Positions 24,364-33,811 of a stretch of 64,000 nt of DNA are shown one piece after another. The position numbers and the translations under genes were made by a program. The notes beneath the pieces are model-generated. The model had not been told where the DNA came from. It ran no database searches and worked only from the letters and a program-made list of their open reading frames with translations. Within the stretch, counting starts at the first letter, position 1. Every line of letters starts with the position of its first letter. Origin of the DNA: Chryseobacterium cucumeris (GTDB lineage: Bacteria; Bacteroidota; Bacteroidia; Flavobacteriales; Weeksellaceae); the NCBI RefSeq assembly GCF_016775705.1, contig NZ_CP068760.1:124001-188000 (forward strand). The letters run 5' to 3'.

Positions 24364-27207
24364 TTAGTTCGTTGTACCTCCTTTTTGGGTTTCATTTTTT
24401 TTAGCATTCTCCCAACCGTCTTCAGGCATAAGTATGGCTACATTTTTTTCTTTTGTCAGATATTTCCTGGCAACATCCTGAAGGTCTTTTACCGTAAGTC
24501 CTTTTACTTTATCCGGGTAATTCAGAATATTATATTGATCACTTCCGTCTAATTGATTTTGAGCAATTCCCTGTAACCAGAATCCATTGTCTTTAAGACT
24601 TGTTTTATATTCATTGTATTCTCCTTCTTTGTATTTATCGAGATCTTTTTGTTCAGGGCCCATGTCTATCAGTTTTTGTAATTCGGCTACTGCACTTTTT
24701 GTAAGCTGATCTACATTTTCAGGGCCACAAGGGAAATTAATGCTAAAATCATAGGCACTGTAAGGGATTTTACTGAAGCTTCCGCTTGCGCTTCCGCCGT
24801 AAATACCGCTTTCGTCTTCTCTCAGTTTTTCGAGGACTTTAATCGTAGCGACCTCTCCAAGAGCTGAAAGTGCCATAGCTTCCTTCTCATTATAAGGCGC
24901 TTCTCCGCTGTAAGAAATTGTGACAAGGCTCTTCGGTTCTTTTCCTTTTTTATAAACCTTTGTATATCCTCCTTTCACTGGTCTGTAGCCTGTATCTTTA
25001 AATGTAGACGATTTTCCGGTAGCAGGAAGGGAAGCAATATACTGCAGGATCTCACTTTTAAGCTGTCCTTCATCTATATTCCCCACAAAATAGAAGTGGA
25101 AATTACCTGCATTGGCAAACTTATCTTTGTAAATATCATATGCTTTTTTATAATCTGTATTCGCCCAGTCTTTTTCGGTAGGTTCAAGGCCGGTAAATCT
25201 TGGATTCTTCTGATTGATAAATTTGGAATATTCACTGGAGAAATAGTATTCCGGATCAGAATCCACATTCGCCAGTATGGCAGATTTCTTTGTTTTATAG
25301 GTGTTGAATGATTCCGGGTTATAATTTAAGTCTGTAAAGCAGGCATAGATCAGTTCCATGGCAGTCTTCAGATCTTTTTTCGAACTTGTTCCTGAAATAC
25401 CTTCTGTAAGACCACCGACATAAGAGCTTACACTCACCTGTTTTCCTGCAAGATAGTGAGCAAGATCTGTCTTTGAAAGCCCTGCTAATCCGGCTTCCAG
25501 TAAAGCATCAAATGCAAATTTTGTTTTATTGTAATCGGCATCCGGAATGACAGACAGTCCTCCCAGGCTTATTGCTGCAAAAACAATCTCATCATCCTTA
25601 AAATCTGTTTTCTTGAAAGTAACCTTAGCACCGTTGTTCAAAGTCCATGTGGTCGTTCCTAATTTGGCGTCTGCTTCTGTTTTAGTAATTTTCCCTTCGG
25701 ATTTAAAAGGTTTTACTAAGCTTTCAGTTTTCTTTTTTTCTTCATAAGGTTTAAGATCAGCCACTTTTACAGCATCAAATGTCTTCAGAACCATCGCCTC
25801 TTTTGGCATGGTAATACCTTCCTTTTTTGGACCTGTAATAATAATGACCCTGCTGTCATTCTTTACCCGCTTTTTGATAATTTCATTGGTCTGTTCCAGC
25901 GCTATGGATGGAAGAACTTCTTTAATATGTTCATATCCCCAGGTAATTCCAGGTATTGGCTCCTGTCTCAGGAAATGGTTCACGTAGCCATCGATAAGTT
26001 CACCGCTTTGGTTTTTGTCTTTGTTGTTGTAAGCCCATTCATAAGAGGAAAGCATCCCGGCTTTTGCCCTGTCCAGTTCAGATTGGGTAAATCCGAATCT
26101 TTTGGCTCTTTCCACTTCTTCCAAAAGAACTTTCAACGCATTCAACTGGTCGCCGTCTTTTGTAGCTGCGGCACCCTGAAATGCTTCTTTGTTTCTTGTG
26201 TAAGTTCCTCCATGGTATACTGAACCATAAGTAAAAGGAGGATTTGGAGAATTAACCAGTTCTGCCAGTCTGCTGTTCAGCATAATATTTACAAGGCCTT
26301 CAACAATACTTCTATCATATTGCTGCACTGTTACATCCGGCTGGTACACTTCAGAATCTTTGATAATGAACTGCACTCCTGAAGCCGTAGCATCAGGATC
26401 AGTCTCAATAGCAACCAGTGCTTCTTTATGATTCGGAAGATCAAATGATTTTCTTTCTCTGGGTTTTGAAGGATTTTTATATTGGCTGAAGTTATTCCTG
26501 ATCTTTTTCTCTATTTCATCCACATTGATATCTCCTACTACCACAATTGCCATCAGATCCGGACGGTACCAATCCTGATGGAACTTCCGGATAAGATCAG
26601 GTCTGAAGTTTTCCAGCACTTCTTTTTTACCGATAGGAAGTCTTTCTGCGTACTGAGATTGGTATAAAAGCTTTGGCAGGTATTTATCCATCATTCTCTT
26701 ATCCGGTCCGAGACCTAATCTTAGCTCTTCCAGTACCACTCCTCTTTCTTTATTGATCTGTTCATCAGAAAGTGTTGCGTTAAATGCCCAGTCTTCCATT
26801 ACTTTCAGACCGGCATCCAGATTTCCAGGTTTATCCAACGGGACAGGAAGCATGTAGACGGTTTCGTCAAAGCCGGTGTAAGCATTAAGGTGCTGCCCGA
26901 ATTTTACCCCGATAGATTGTAAAAAGTCTACTAATTTATTGTCAGGAAAATTTTTGGTTCCGTTGAAGTTCATATGCTCCATAAAGTGAGCCAGTCCTCT
27001 CTGATTTTCGTCTTCAAGAATAGATCCGGCATTGATTGCCAGACGGAATTCTACTTTTTTTTCCGGTAAAACATTTTTTTTGATATAGTACTTCATTCCA
27101 TTGGAAAGAGTACCGATTCTTACGGACGGATCCACAGGGATGTTTTGTCCATAGATATTGACAGACATCAGGAAGATGGCTGAAAACGAAGATAACATTC
27201 TTTTCAT
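24364..27207 (-). CDS. M16 family zinc metallopeptidase, two-halved
   Basis: 947 residues with a signal peptide (about 1-20). The inverted zinc motif HxxEH (His-Phe-Met-Glu-His) is near residue 72, with the downstream ligand Glu in the 'Glu-Arg-Gly-Val-Val-Leu-Glu-Glu' segment. Two M16 halves follow (N-terminal active half, about 25-480; C-terminal inactive half, about 520-930), the pitrilysin-like arrangement. A periplasmic or outer-membrane-facing peptidase that degrades unfolded peptides. A -7 box lies 22 nt upstream of the start. Confidence 0.93.
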   Translation of the reverse strand: MKRMLSSFSAIFLMSVNIYGQNIPVDPSVRIGTLSNGMKYYIKKNVLPEKKVEFRLAINAGSILEDENQRGLAHFMEHMNFNGTKNFPDNKLVDFLQSIGVKFGQHLNAYTGFDETVYMLPVPLDKPGNLDAGLKVMEDWAFNATLSDEQINKERGVVLEELRLGLGPDKRMMDKYLPKLLYQSQYAERLPIGKKEVLENFRPDLIRKFHQDWYRPDLMAIVVVGDINVDEIEKKIRNNFSQYKNPSKPRERKSFDLPNHKEALVAIETDPDATASGVQFIIKDSEVYQPDVTVQQYDRSIVEGLVNIMLNSRLAELVNSPNPPFTYGSVYHGGTYTRNKEAFQGAAATKDGDQLNALKVLLEEVERAKRFGFTQSELDRAKAGMLSSYEWAYNNKDKNQSGELIDGYVNHFLRQEPIPGITWGYEHIKEVLPSIALEQTNEIIKKRVKNDSRVIIITGPKKEGITMPKEAMVLKTFDAVKVADLKPYEEKKKTESLVKPFKSEGKITKTEADAKLGTTTWTLNNGAKVTFKKTDFKDDEIVFAAISLGGLSVIPDADYNKTKFAFDALLEAGLAGLSKTDLAHYLAGKQVSVSSYVGGLTEGISGTSSKKDLKTAMELIYACFTDLNYNPESFNTYKTKKSAILANVDSDPEYYFSSEYSKFINQKNPRFTGLEPTEKDWANTDYKKAYDIYKDKFANAGNFHFYFVGNIDEGQLKSEILQYIASLPATGKSSTFKDTGYRPVKGGYTKVYKKGKEPKSLVTISYSGEAPYNEKEAMALSALGEVATIKVLEKLREDESGIYGGSASGSFSKIPYSAYDFSINFPCGPENVDQLTKSAVAELQKLIDMGPEQKDLDKYKEGEYNEYKTSLKDNGFWLQGIAQNQLDGSDQYNILNYPDKVKGLTVKDLQDVARKYLTKEKNVAILMPEDGWENAKKNETQKGGTTN

Positions 27208-27592
27208 CTACATTATTTTTTGACCTTTCAAAAATATCAATTCTCCCAGTGACCGGGCTTTAGCAGAGGGTTAAATTCAAGTTAAAAAATTTAATTATTA
27301 TAAAATGAAAGCAAATTGTTTCTTTTATATTACTTATATTGATTTTTAATTAAAAACATTCATTAATTATTTAAAATAGACTAATTAAAAATAATCTCAT
27401 CTGATTCATTTTTCTTGAAATTACGGTTAACAGATCCATATATACTTCTTTTAAACCCAAAAAACCGTTGTAAAACACAACAGTCATATTATTTTGATTA
27501 AAAAAATTCAGTTATTAAACCTGATTTCTGAAACACTGCAATAGCATATTAAGAAAACTTATTGGCATTTGGTTCATATTTTCTACCATAAA
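27208..27592. other. Gene-free AT-rich gap
   Basis: About 385 bases with no plausible coding frame. It holds the -7 box of the M16 gene (minus TATTTTTG at 27229-27236) and a half-site of the GGGCTTTAGC repeat near 27247. Otherwise only AT-rich sequence is visible. Confidence 0.6.
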
Positions 27593-27614
27593 AAAACCGG
27601 GAATTCCCGGTTTT
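27593..27614 (-). terminator. Terminator of the LolA-like gene
   Basis: Perfect 22-nt palindrome AAAACCGGGAA/TTCCCGGTTTT followed by a T-tract on the minus strand. Confidence 0.88.
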
Positions 27615-27636
27615 GATGACTTAAAAAAGTATTTTA

Positions 27637-28323
27637 TTATTTAAAATCAGCATCCGTTACTCCGGAGTTGATCAAAACTTTTGTTGTTTTAATGGTCATT
27701 TTCTGACCTCCACCCTCAGCTTCCACTTCAGCCGGGAATTGTATTCCGTCTACAGCCATATAGCTTTTAATGGTTGCCTTTCCTTCACCGGCATCCGTCT
27801 TATACAAAAGTCCGGTTCCGGCATCGAAATAGAATTTTCCTTTATCGGAAGACAAAACATTATACTCTTTTCCGTCAAGTTTTTCTGTAGATACTGTCTT
27901 GAAATTAGATGCATCAAATGCTAAAGCATCCATTGGTTTTCCTTTCATCAGGTCAGCAATCTTGTCAGCAGGAATATCTGTTTTAGTTCCCATCTGATCA
28001 AAATATCCTTTCTCACCGTCAAAAAGCTGCACCATTTCTTTTCCCATAAAAGATTGTACAGATTTGAATTTATTTCCTAATTTCTTAGTTGTCATTTGGA
28101 TTTCCATTCCCTGCACGGCAACGGTATTGTCAGTAATGGTAGATTTTACAGCGTCTAGTTTATCTTTTCCACCTAGTGCTTTGAAATAATTATCAATAAC
28201 CTCTTTAGGTGTAAGTTTTGATTGTACGGCTTCTGTTTTAGCAGATGCAGCCCCTTTCTTCTGAGCTGCTGCAGGTACTGAGAAAAGTACAGCGCAGAAA
28301 AATGGAATGATGATCTTTTTCAT
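27637..28323 (-). CDS. LolA-like / outer-membrane-lipoprotein-sorting-like secreted protein
   Basis: 228 residues from the ATG at 28323; the frame extends to 28374, but the Met-Lys-Lys-Ile-Ile signal peptide starts here. Mature protein: an Ala/Lys-rich linker (about 20-32), then 'Glu-Val-Ile-Asp-Asn-Tyr-Phe-Lys-Ala-Leu-Gly-Gly', which is common at the start of LolA-like domains of Bacteroidota, and a beta-rich body. Likely a periplasmic lipid- or lipoprotein-binding protein; similar proteins sit near M16 peptidases. Substrate unknown. Confidence 0.65.
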   Translation of the reverse strand: MKKIIIPFFCAVLFSVPAAAQKKGAASAKTEAVQSKLTPKEVIDNYFKALGGKDKLDAVKSTITDNTVAVQGMEIQMTTKKLGNKFKSVQSFMGKEMVQLFDGEKGYFDQMGTKTDIPADKIADLMKGKPMDALAFDASNFKTVSTEKLDGKEYNVLSSDKGKFYFDAGTGLLYKTDAGEGKATIKSYMAVDGIQFPAEVEAEGGGQKMTIKTTKVLINSGVTDADFK

Positions 28324-28378
28324 ATTTATAATAAAGTTTAAAGGGTAAATATAGGAATATTGGCGGACATACAAATAA

Positions 28379-28434
28379 GTAATGAGTAATGAGCAATTAG
28401 TAATGATTGATAAATTGATAGTTGATGATTGATG
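28379..28434. repeat. Degenerate heptamer tandem array
   Basis: Eight consecutive 7-mers in register: GTAATGA, GTAATGA, GCAATTA, GTAATGA, TTGATAA, ATTGATA, GTTGATG, ATTGATG. It lies upstream of the LolA-like gene. Neighbouring units resemble each other more than distant ones. Confidence 0.8.
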
Positions 28435-28523
28435 AATGCTCTACAAGAACTTTGGAAACAAAAACCCGGCCAATTGGTATACGGAACATATCTGACGTAA
28501 TTCTTAGAAGAGATTTACAACAA

Positions 28524-28549
28524 AAAACCGCCAAAAAATTGACGGTTTT
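28524..28549 (-). terminator. Terminator of trigger factor gene
   Basis: Stem AAAACCG/CGGTTTT extended with one mismatch, followed by TTTTTTG on minus; 24 nt after the stop. Confidence 0.75.
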
Positions 28550-28572
28550 CAAATATTTATATCCGGGTATAA

Positions 28573-29907
28573 TTATTTCTTAAGTTCTTCTAAAAATTCG
28601 TCGTGAGAAATTTTAGTTTCTTTTTTAGTCGCTTTTTCAAGAATTACATCTTTCAGTTTAGCCATAGCTACTTCAGAAGAAATTTGTCTTACCTGCTCCT
28701 GGTCTTTCAACATTTCAACAGCATATTTCTGGATTTCTTCATCTCCTAAGTGGTGGATTCCGTAGATAGCCAATTGGTTTTTCACCAACTGTTCAGCCTG
28801 AGCCAATACATCAGCATAGTCAAGGTTGATTTCGTTCTCAGTCATCAATTTACCTTCGATGATCTGATATTTCAACTGGTTTTTCTCAGCTTCAAGAATT
28901 TCTTTAGCCTGTTCTTCAGATTGGATATTCTGATTAGAGAATAATAACCACTTCACAAGGAAAGATTCAGGAAGTTTTACTTCTTCTTTCTCAGTTACCT
29001 GCTCCAATACTTTATTCACAAAGTGAACATCAGCATTCTGCTGGAAATACTCGTCTAATTCAGTTTTTACTTTATCTTTAAGCTCTTCTTCAGACTTGAT
29101 GTTTCCTTCTCCGTATACTTTGTCGAAAAGATCCTGGTTCAGCTCAGCTAAGTTTAATGAATAGAAATCTTTCACTTTAACTTCTACTTCATTGTGGTGT
29201 AAGTGCTCAACTTCTTCTTTGCTGAATCCTAATTCTTTAGCTAATTCTTCATCACCTGCAAGAGTTTCTTTAGATACTTTTACAGATTCCTCCATTTTCA
29301 ACCCTTTTACCAACTTGAAAGCTTCTTTGTTTTCAGCTGTAATAGTAAGGTTTTTTGGGTGGTGGTGGTGCTCACCTTCAGCATCTTCTTCCACAACCTG
29401 AGAAACTTCTAAAGCAATGTAAGAATCTTTAGTGATTTTATCTTGAGGAACCTGCTCTGCGAAACGCTTCTGCATGTTTTCAATGCTCTTACCGATTTCT
29501 TTGTCAGAAGCTTCTACTTTGTAGTGAGGAGCTTCATATTTAGCTAAATCTATAGTGAATTCAGGCTCAAATCCTACTTCGAAAGCAACTTCTAATTGAT
29601 CAGCATTGTAATCGAATTCGTTTACTGGCTGAGGAACAGGCTGACCAACTAATCTTAGTTTGTTTTCATTAACATAGTTGTTTAAAGCATCAGAAACTTG
29701 TCTGTTGATTTCTTCAAATGCAATACCTGCTTCATATTGTTTTTTAACCATACTCAAAGGCACTTTCCCTTTTCTGAATCCAGGAACTTGCGCATTTTTA
29801 GCATAATTAATCAACTGCTTCTCTACTTTTTCTTTGTAGTCAGATTTTTCCAATGTTACTGTAAGCAATGCACTTACATCATCATGGTTTTGTGCGGTAA
29901 CCTTCAT
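28573..29907 (-). CDS. tig: Trigger factor
   Basis: 444 residues. The ribosome-binding loop motif Gly-Phe-Arg-Lys-Gly-Lys-Val-Pro is at about residues 43-50. A PPIase (FKBP-like) region follows around 150-240, interrupted by a His-rich stretch (His-His-His-His, about 180-183), and then the helical chaperone C-domain. It binds near the ribosome exit tunnel and shields nascent chains. Monocistronic, with a -7 box (TATTTTTG) 23 nt upstream and a terminator. The His clusters (also Glu-His-Leu-His-His) are an oddity that could bind metal. Confidence 0.94.
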   Translation of the reverse strand: MKVTAQNHDDVSALLTVTLEKSDYKEKVEKQLINYAKNAQVPGFRKGKVPLSMVKKQYEAGIAFEEINRQVSDALNNYVNENKLRLVGQPVPQPVNEFDYNADQLEVAFEVGFEPEFTIDLAKYEAPHYKVEASDKEIGKSIENMQKRFAEQVPQDKITKDSYIALEVSQVVEEDAEGEHHHHPKNLTITAENKEAFKLVKGLKMEESVKVSKETLAGDEELAKELGFSKEEVEHLHHNEVEVKVKDFYSLNLAELNQDLFDKVYGEGNIKSEEELKDKVKTELDEYFQQNADVHFVNKVLEQVTEKEEVKLPESFLVKWLLFSNQNIQSEEQAKEILEAEKNQLKYQIIEGKLMTENEINLDYADVLAQAEQLVKNQLAIYGIHHLGDEEIQKYAVEMLKDQEQVRQISSEVAMAKLKDVILEKATKKETKISHDEFLEELKK

Positions 29908-29929
29908 TATTGATTAAAATTTTAGGTTG

Positions 29930-29937
29930 CAAAAATA
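29930..29937 (-). promoter_or_regulatory. -7 box of tig
   Basis: Minus-strand TATTTTTG, 23 nt from the ATG. Confidence 0.5.
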
Positions 29938-30003
29938 GGAATTTTTTATGAAAAAAACTCATTTAAAATCAACTTATAAAGCCAAATATTGTTAAATAAA
30001 AAA

Positions 30004-30023
30004 CCACCGGAAAATTCCGGTGG
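30004..30023 (-). terminator. Terminator of the TonB-receptor/lipoprotein operon
   Basis: Nine-bp stem CCACCGGAA/TTCCGGTGG followed by TTTTTTATTT on the minus strand. Confidence 0.9.
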
Positions 30024-30043
30024 CCCAAACAAGATTAATTGTC

Positions 30044-30616
30044 CTAATTACTTAGGTTGTATTTTGCCTCAGCATCTGTTTCTCCTCCTACTACGCTTCC
30101 CCAGGCAGTTCCTGATTTGGCATCATTTACGCTTTGTGGAGAGTGAATCAGAGTTAATTTTAAAAATGGTTCTGTTCCATCAACAGCTTTTACAACAGTC
30201 CATTTTGTTCTCAGTCCTACTCTTTTGCCATCGCTTCTAAGATCACTACCATCTACTCTTTCAATAGTAATATTAGATTTTGGGAAATCAAAAATTAAAA
30301 AATGTTCGTTTTTAGCATCGATGATTTCCTGAGTAGCATCTTCATTTCCATTTTTAAATTTTGCCTGAACAGTATAGGTTTTACCATTTGTAAGCGGAAT
30401 CGTAGGTGTTCCTCCTGCTCCGATACTGTAATCATAAGTCTGAGTAGTTCCAGCCGCATCATCTGTCACCAACAAAAGGATGTTGGTAAGTTCTTCCTGA
30501 GGAAGATCATCTTCTTCTGCGGAACCGTTTCTCTGACAAGAAGTAACAACAGTAACAGTGATGAATAAAACAGCTAATAATTTGATAATATTTTTAGTAT
30601 TGAATAGATTTTTCAT
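30044..30616 (-). CDS. Lipoprotein encoded downstream of a TonB receptor
   Basis: 190 residues. N-terminal lipoprotein signal with lipobox Val-Thr-Ser-Cys (Cys27), followed by an acidic Glu-Glu-Asp-Asp spacer. The remainder is beta-rich, without a family I recognise. It starts 48 nt after the TonB-receptor stop and shares its terminator, so it is likely an outer-membrane partner of that receptor. Ligand unknown; a metal or siderophore-related role is inferred from neighbours only. Confidence 0.75.
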   Translation of the reverse strand: MKNLFNTKNIIKLLAVLFITVTVVTSCQRNGSAEEDDLPQEELTNILLLVTDDAAGTTQTYDYSIGAGGTPTIPLTNGKTYTVQAKFKNGNEDATQEIIDAKNEHFLIFDFPKSNITIERVDGSDLRSDGKRVGLRTKWTVVKAVDGTEPFLKLTLIHSPQSVNDAKSGTAWGSVVGGETDAEAKYNLSN

Positions 30617-30664
30617 TTTTTAAGAATTTTAAAATTGTAAAATTTTTGATTGAATAGTTAATCT

Positions 30665-33049
30665 TTAGAATCTGTATCTAAAGTTTAAAATAAAGTTTCT
30701 TCCAGCCTCATTTGCAAAGAATCTTAAACGGTTCAGATATTCTCTGTAAGAAGTATTGAAAAGATTGTTTACGATAAGTCCTGCAGAAAGATTTTTGCTG
30801 ATGTTGATTCCGGTTTGGATATTCCAAAGTGAATATCCGTTGGGTGGAGTACTGAAATCTATTTCCTTGTCCACCAATTCACCATTCACATACAGCTCTA
30901 ATGTGGCATTTCTAATCGGAAATCTGGTTTGTTTTAAAAATGTTTGATTTTCAACAGTGAAATAGAAGTTGCTCCAGTTCTGTTTTTTAAACTGCAATGC
31001 ATTGGAAAAATTTGGGGGCATCATTAAAATTAACGGCTCATCATGGGTATCATCCTGACCATACACGTAGCTTCCTTTTCCTACATAGGTAAGGTTATCA
31101 GTAAGTCTCCAGTTGACATCCAAATCCACTCCATACATTTTTGCATCAATCTGCTGATAAGCCCATTCCGGAAATACACCTCTGATTGTTCCTTTAATTC
31201 CTACAGGAATTTCATTAATGAAATTTTTAGTAATGAAAAAATATGGATTCACAGAGACATTTAACCCTTTCAGAACATTAAACTTTGAGTCAACATTCAA
31301 ATTAAACTGATGTCCCTGTTCATTTTTCAATCCCATATACCCGGTTTCAATAATTCCTGCAGAATGGTGCAGTCCATCTGAAAATAATTCAGCGACATTA
31401 GGAGATCTTCCCACTTTTGCGTAATTAAATTTCAGATCAAAATTAGCATTGGGACGGTATTCCAAACCTGCATTGAAAGAAACGTTATTATAATTTAGCT
31501 GAGGGCGTGTTAAAACTCTGTTTTGATCTGTTTTCACATAAAATTGTGGATAAGCATCTGCATATAATTTTTCCCAGTCACTTTTATCATACCATTTGGT
31601 TACATCATAACGGGTAAAGTCATATCTTGCTCCTGCTTCAAAATTGAATTCAGGTGAAATTTTATATTTGAAAACAGAATATGCTCCCGCAGAATATTTA
31701 TCGTAATTGGGTATCAGACGTCTTGCTTTGGTTGCCGGATCTGAATAATTGTTTTGAAAACTTGCATCAATTCCGGTTTCTAAAGACCATTTTTCCCTTT
31801 CTAATAAATCATTAATGTTAAATTGATGTGTCATGAGCTCCATATCAAGTGAGGGAGTTTCGTTTAGATTTCCTCTTCTGATATCATATTCCTGTCTGTG
31901 ATTATACTGATAGCTATACGTTGCAGATAGTTTTCCTATATTTTCAAATCTTTTGAAAGCTGAAACTTTTGCGATATGATGCTCAATAACCTGTCTCGGA
32001 TTATCAATATCATAAGTGAATTTGCCTGAATATATTGGCGGATTGGCATTCATGGCTCTGTCATAATCTTCAGAAGTTGAGACGTGTGAATCTCTTAATA
32101 TCCCTATGTTCTGATTCGTCAGATAATAATCAAAGGAAATTCCTCTTTCATAAGTATTATTTTGAACAGTGAAATTGAAGGAAGAAAAATCCATTCCCGT
32201 ATTTTTCAGATTATAATTGGGAGCACTCTGATCCCCCAGTTTCTTAATGCTTCCTCCAGATTTTACAGCCCATCCGTTTTTCCACACTCTGGCAACATCT
32301 GCATCTAATCCAAGCCCCCTTCCATTGGAGATTCCGGTAAGTCCGATTGAACCTTTTATGGTATCTTTTTTAGGAAAAATTTCCGGTTCCATTACCACAA
32401 CTCCACCAATAGCATCGCTTCCATATTTCAAAGCAGATGCTCCTTTTATCACGTCGATATGTTGAAAATTATTAATATCAACATTCGGAGCATGTTCTAC
32501 TCCCCATTCCTGCTCAGCAAGACGTACCCCATTGTTCAGAATACAGATACGGCTTCCATACAACCCGTGAATAACAGGTTTTGAAATATTATTCCCGGTC
32601 TTCAAAGCAGTTACCCCTGAAATTCTAGATAATAAATTCCCAAGATTGTCTGTAGAATTTTTCTCTATATCAGATTTATTGAGTGTTTTAACTACCAGTG
32701 AACCATTATTTTTATGACTTCCATGAATAGTCACAGTTTCGATATCTTTAATATGGTGTTCCAGTGTAATCACCAGCTGAACATCCTTATCAACTCCTAT
32801 ATTTTCAGTATAATCATTGCAATCAGGATGTTGAGCAATGAGTGTATACTTTCCTGCAGGAATTTTGTCAAAAGAAAACTGACCTTTCTTATTGGTTTTA
32901 GCTGTAAAGTTCCCGATTTTAATCACTGCATTTTCCAGCCATGTTTTATCATGGAAATCCTGAACGGTTCCCTCTACAGTATAAGTTTTTTGTGCACTTG
33001 TAAATACTGATCCACAAAAGACCAGCAGCAGGCAATATATCAATTTCAT
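30665..33049 (-). CDS. TonB-dependent outer-membrane receptor (ZnuD-like)
   Basis: 794 residues: signal peptide (about 1-19), a carboxypeptidase-regulatory-like beta-sandwich (about 22-110), a plug domain (about 115-230) with 'Leu-Ser-Arg-Ile-Ser-Gly-Val', 'Ile-His-Gly-Leu-Tyr-Gly-Ser-Arg' and 'Gly-Ala-Ser-Ala-Leu-Lys-Tyr-Gly', then a 22-strand barrel ending in a terminal Phe. The segment Gly-Val-Glu-His-Ala-Pro with surrounding His/Asp is typical of ZnuD-type zinc or related metal receptors. It imports its ligand with TonB energy. Neighbours: a His/Cys-rich small protein upstream and a lipoprotein downstream. Confidence 0.9.
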   Translation of the reverse strand: MKLIYCLLLVFCGSVFTSAQKTYTVEGTVQDFHDKTWLENAVIKIGNFTAKTNKKGQFSFDKIPAGKYTLIAQHPDCNDYTENIGVDKDVQLVITLEHHIKDIETVTIHGSHKNNGSLVVKTLNKSDIEKNSTDNLGNLLSRISGVTALKTGNNISKPVIHGLYGSRICILNNGVRLAEQEWGVEHAPNVDINNFQHIDVIKGASALKYGSDAIGGVVVMEPEIFPKKDTIKGSIGLTGISNGRGLGLDADVARVWKNGWAVKSGGSIKKLGDQSAPNYNLKNTGMDFSSFNFTVQNNTYERGISFDYYLTNQNIGILRDSHVSTSEDYDRAMNANPPIYSGKFTYDIDNPRQVIEHHIAKVSAFKRFENIGKLSATYSYQYNHRQEYDIRRGNLNETPSLDMELMTHQFNINDLLEREKWSLETGIDASFQNNYSDPATKARRLIPNYDKYSAGAYSVFKYKISPEFNFEAGARYDFTRYDVTKWYDKSDWEKLYADAYPQFYVKTDQNRVLTRPQLNYNNVSFNAGLEYRPNANFDLKFNYAKVGRSPNVAELFSDGLHHSAGIIETGYMGLKNEQGHQFNLNVDSKFNVLKGLNVSVNPYFFITKNFINEIPVGIKGTIRGVFPEWAYQQIDAKMYGVDLDVNWRLTDNLTYVGKGSYVYGQDDTHDEPLILMMPPNFSNALQFKKQNWSNFYFTVENQTFLKQTRFPIRNATLELYVNGELVDKEIDFSTPPNGYSLWNIQTGINISKNLSAGLIVNNLFNTSYREYLNRLRFFANEAGRNFILNFRYRF

Positions 33050-33121
33050 TGTAAATAGATTGATTGCGCACCCTTTTCAACAGGGTACATTTTCGTTAAA
33101 ATTTGTGAGAAGGGCTAGTTT

Positions 33122-33191
33122 TAAATGTACAATGTAAAAGTCTAATGTCTGATGAGAGGTTAGAGGTTAGAAGCTAGAAATTAGTAATTGA
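33122..33191. repeat. Degenerate heptamer tandem array
   Basis: Ten 7-mers in register (for example TAATGTC, TGATGAG, AGGTTAG, AGGTTAG, AAGCTAG, AAATTAG), drifting gradually along the array. Located between the small His/Cys protein gene and the TonB receptor. Confidence 0.82.
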
Positions 33192-33236
33192 ACATTATTT
33201 AAATACCAATTACAAATTAACAGTTGTTTTTCCAGC

Positions 33237-33294
33237 AACTTTAAACCTTAAACCTTAAACATTGAACTTTAAAGTACAGAACTTTAAACCCTAT
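33237..33294. repeat. Heptamer tandem array (AACCTTA type)
   Basis: Units AACTTTA, AACCTTA, AACCTTA, AACATTG, AACTTTA and related ones, ending just before the stop codon of the gene at 33307. Confidence 0.82.
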
Positions 33295-33306
33295 AGAATC
33301 TATGAA

Positions 33307-33663
33307 TTATGCAAATGCGGGCGGTCCCCGAAGCTGGAAGGTGAATTTGGTCTGTGACCAGATTTTCTCCTGAATGGCGATGATTTGTTTTACTTCATGG
33401 CTGTAATGCTCAAAAGTAAAGTTGAATTCTTCAGGAGCTAATGTATGTCCGGTAACCAAAAAGTGGCAGGCCAGACAGTCGCCAGCTTTCTCTTTAGTAA
33501 CGGCTTTCGTCATTGTATTCTCTGCTTTTTTAAGATGAAAAGCCTTAAAATAGTCTACAGAATCATGATGGTGAAAGCTTTGAGAAAGCAGCGCAAGGAA
33601 ATACACTCCAAACAACAGTTTGGAGATAAAACTCTTTAGGTTTCTGCTTTCTTTAAAAATCAT
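33307..33663 (-). CDS. Small exported His/Cys protein (DUF2946-like), metal-uptake neighbour
   Basis: 118 residues: a hydrophobic N-terminal segment (about 14-26), then a His-His-His-Asp motif, a Cys-Leu-Ala-Cys-His motif in mid-protein, further His residues, and a C-terminal Leu-Arg-Gly-Pro-Pro-Ala. This arrangement recalls DUF2946-type small proteins encoded beside metal TonB receptors. It likely binds a transition metal in the periplasm; that is inference. Same strand as the receptor, 257 nt upstream, with a -7 box only 5 nt from its start. Confidence 0.72.
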   Translation of the reverse strand: MIFKESRNLKSFISKLLFGVYFLALLSQSFHHHDSVDYFKAFHLKKAENTMTKAVTKEKAGDCLACHFLVTGHTLAPEEFNFTFEHYSHEVKQIIAIQEKIWSQTKFTFQLRGPPAFA

Positions 33664-33667
33664 GGTT

Positions 33668-33675
33668 CAAAATTA
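33668..33675 (-). promoter_or_regulatory. -7 box of the small His/Cys gene, 5 nt from start
   Basis: Minus-strand TAATTTTG whose last base is 5 nt before the ATG at 33663. Confidence 0.55.
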
Positions 33676-33767
33676 TGAAAATAATTTAATTGTTTCCTTA
33701 AACTTTTATTAAATTACTTAATAACTGTTGACAATAGGTAGAAGTAAATACGGTTTTGTTACAAAAA

Positions 33768-33801
33768 AAATGCTTCATCATTTTTGGTTGATAAAGCATT
33801 T
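33768..33801 (-). terminator. Terminator of the ABC-F gene
   Basis: Stem AAATGCTT...AAGCATTT with an inner ATCA/TGAT pairing and a T8 tract on minus. Confidence 0.85.
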
Positions 33802-33811
33802 ATATTGTAGT

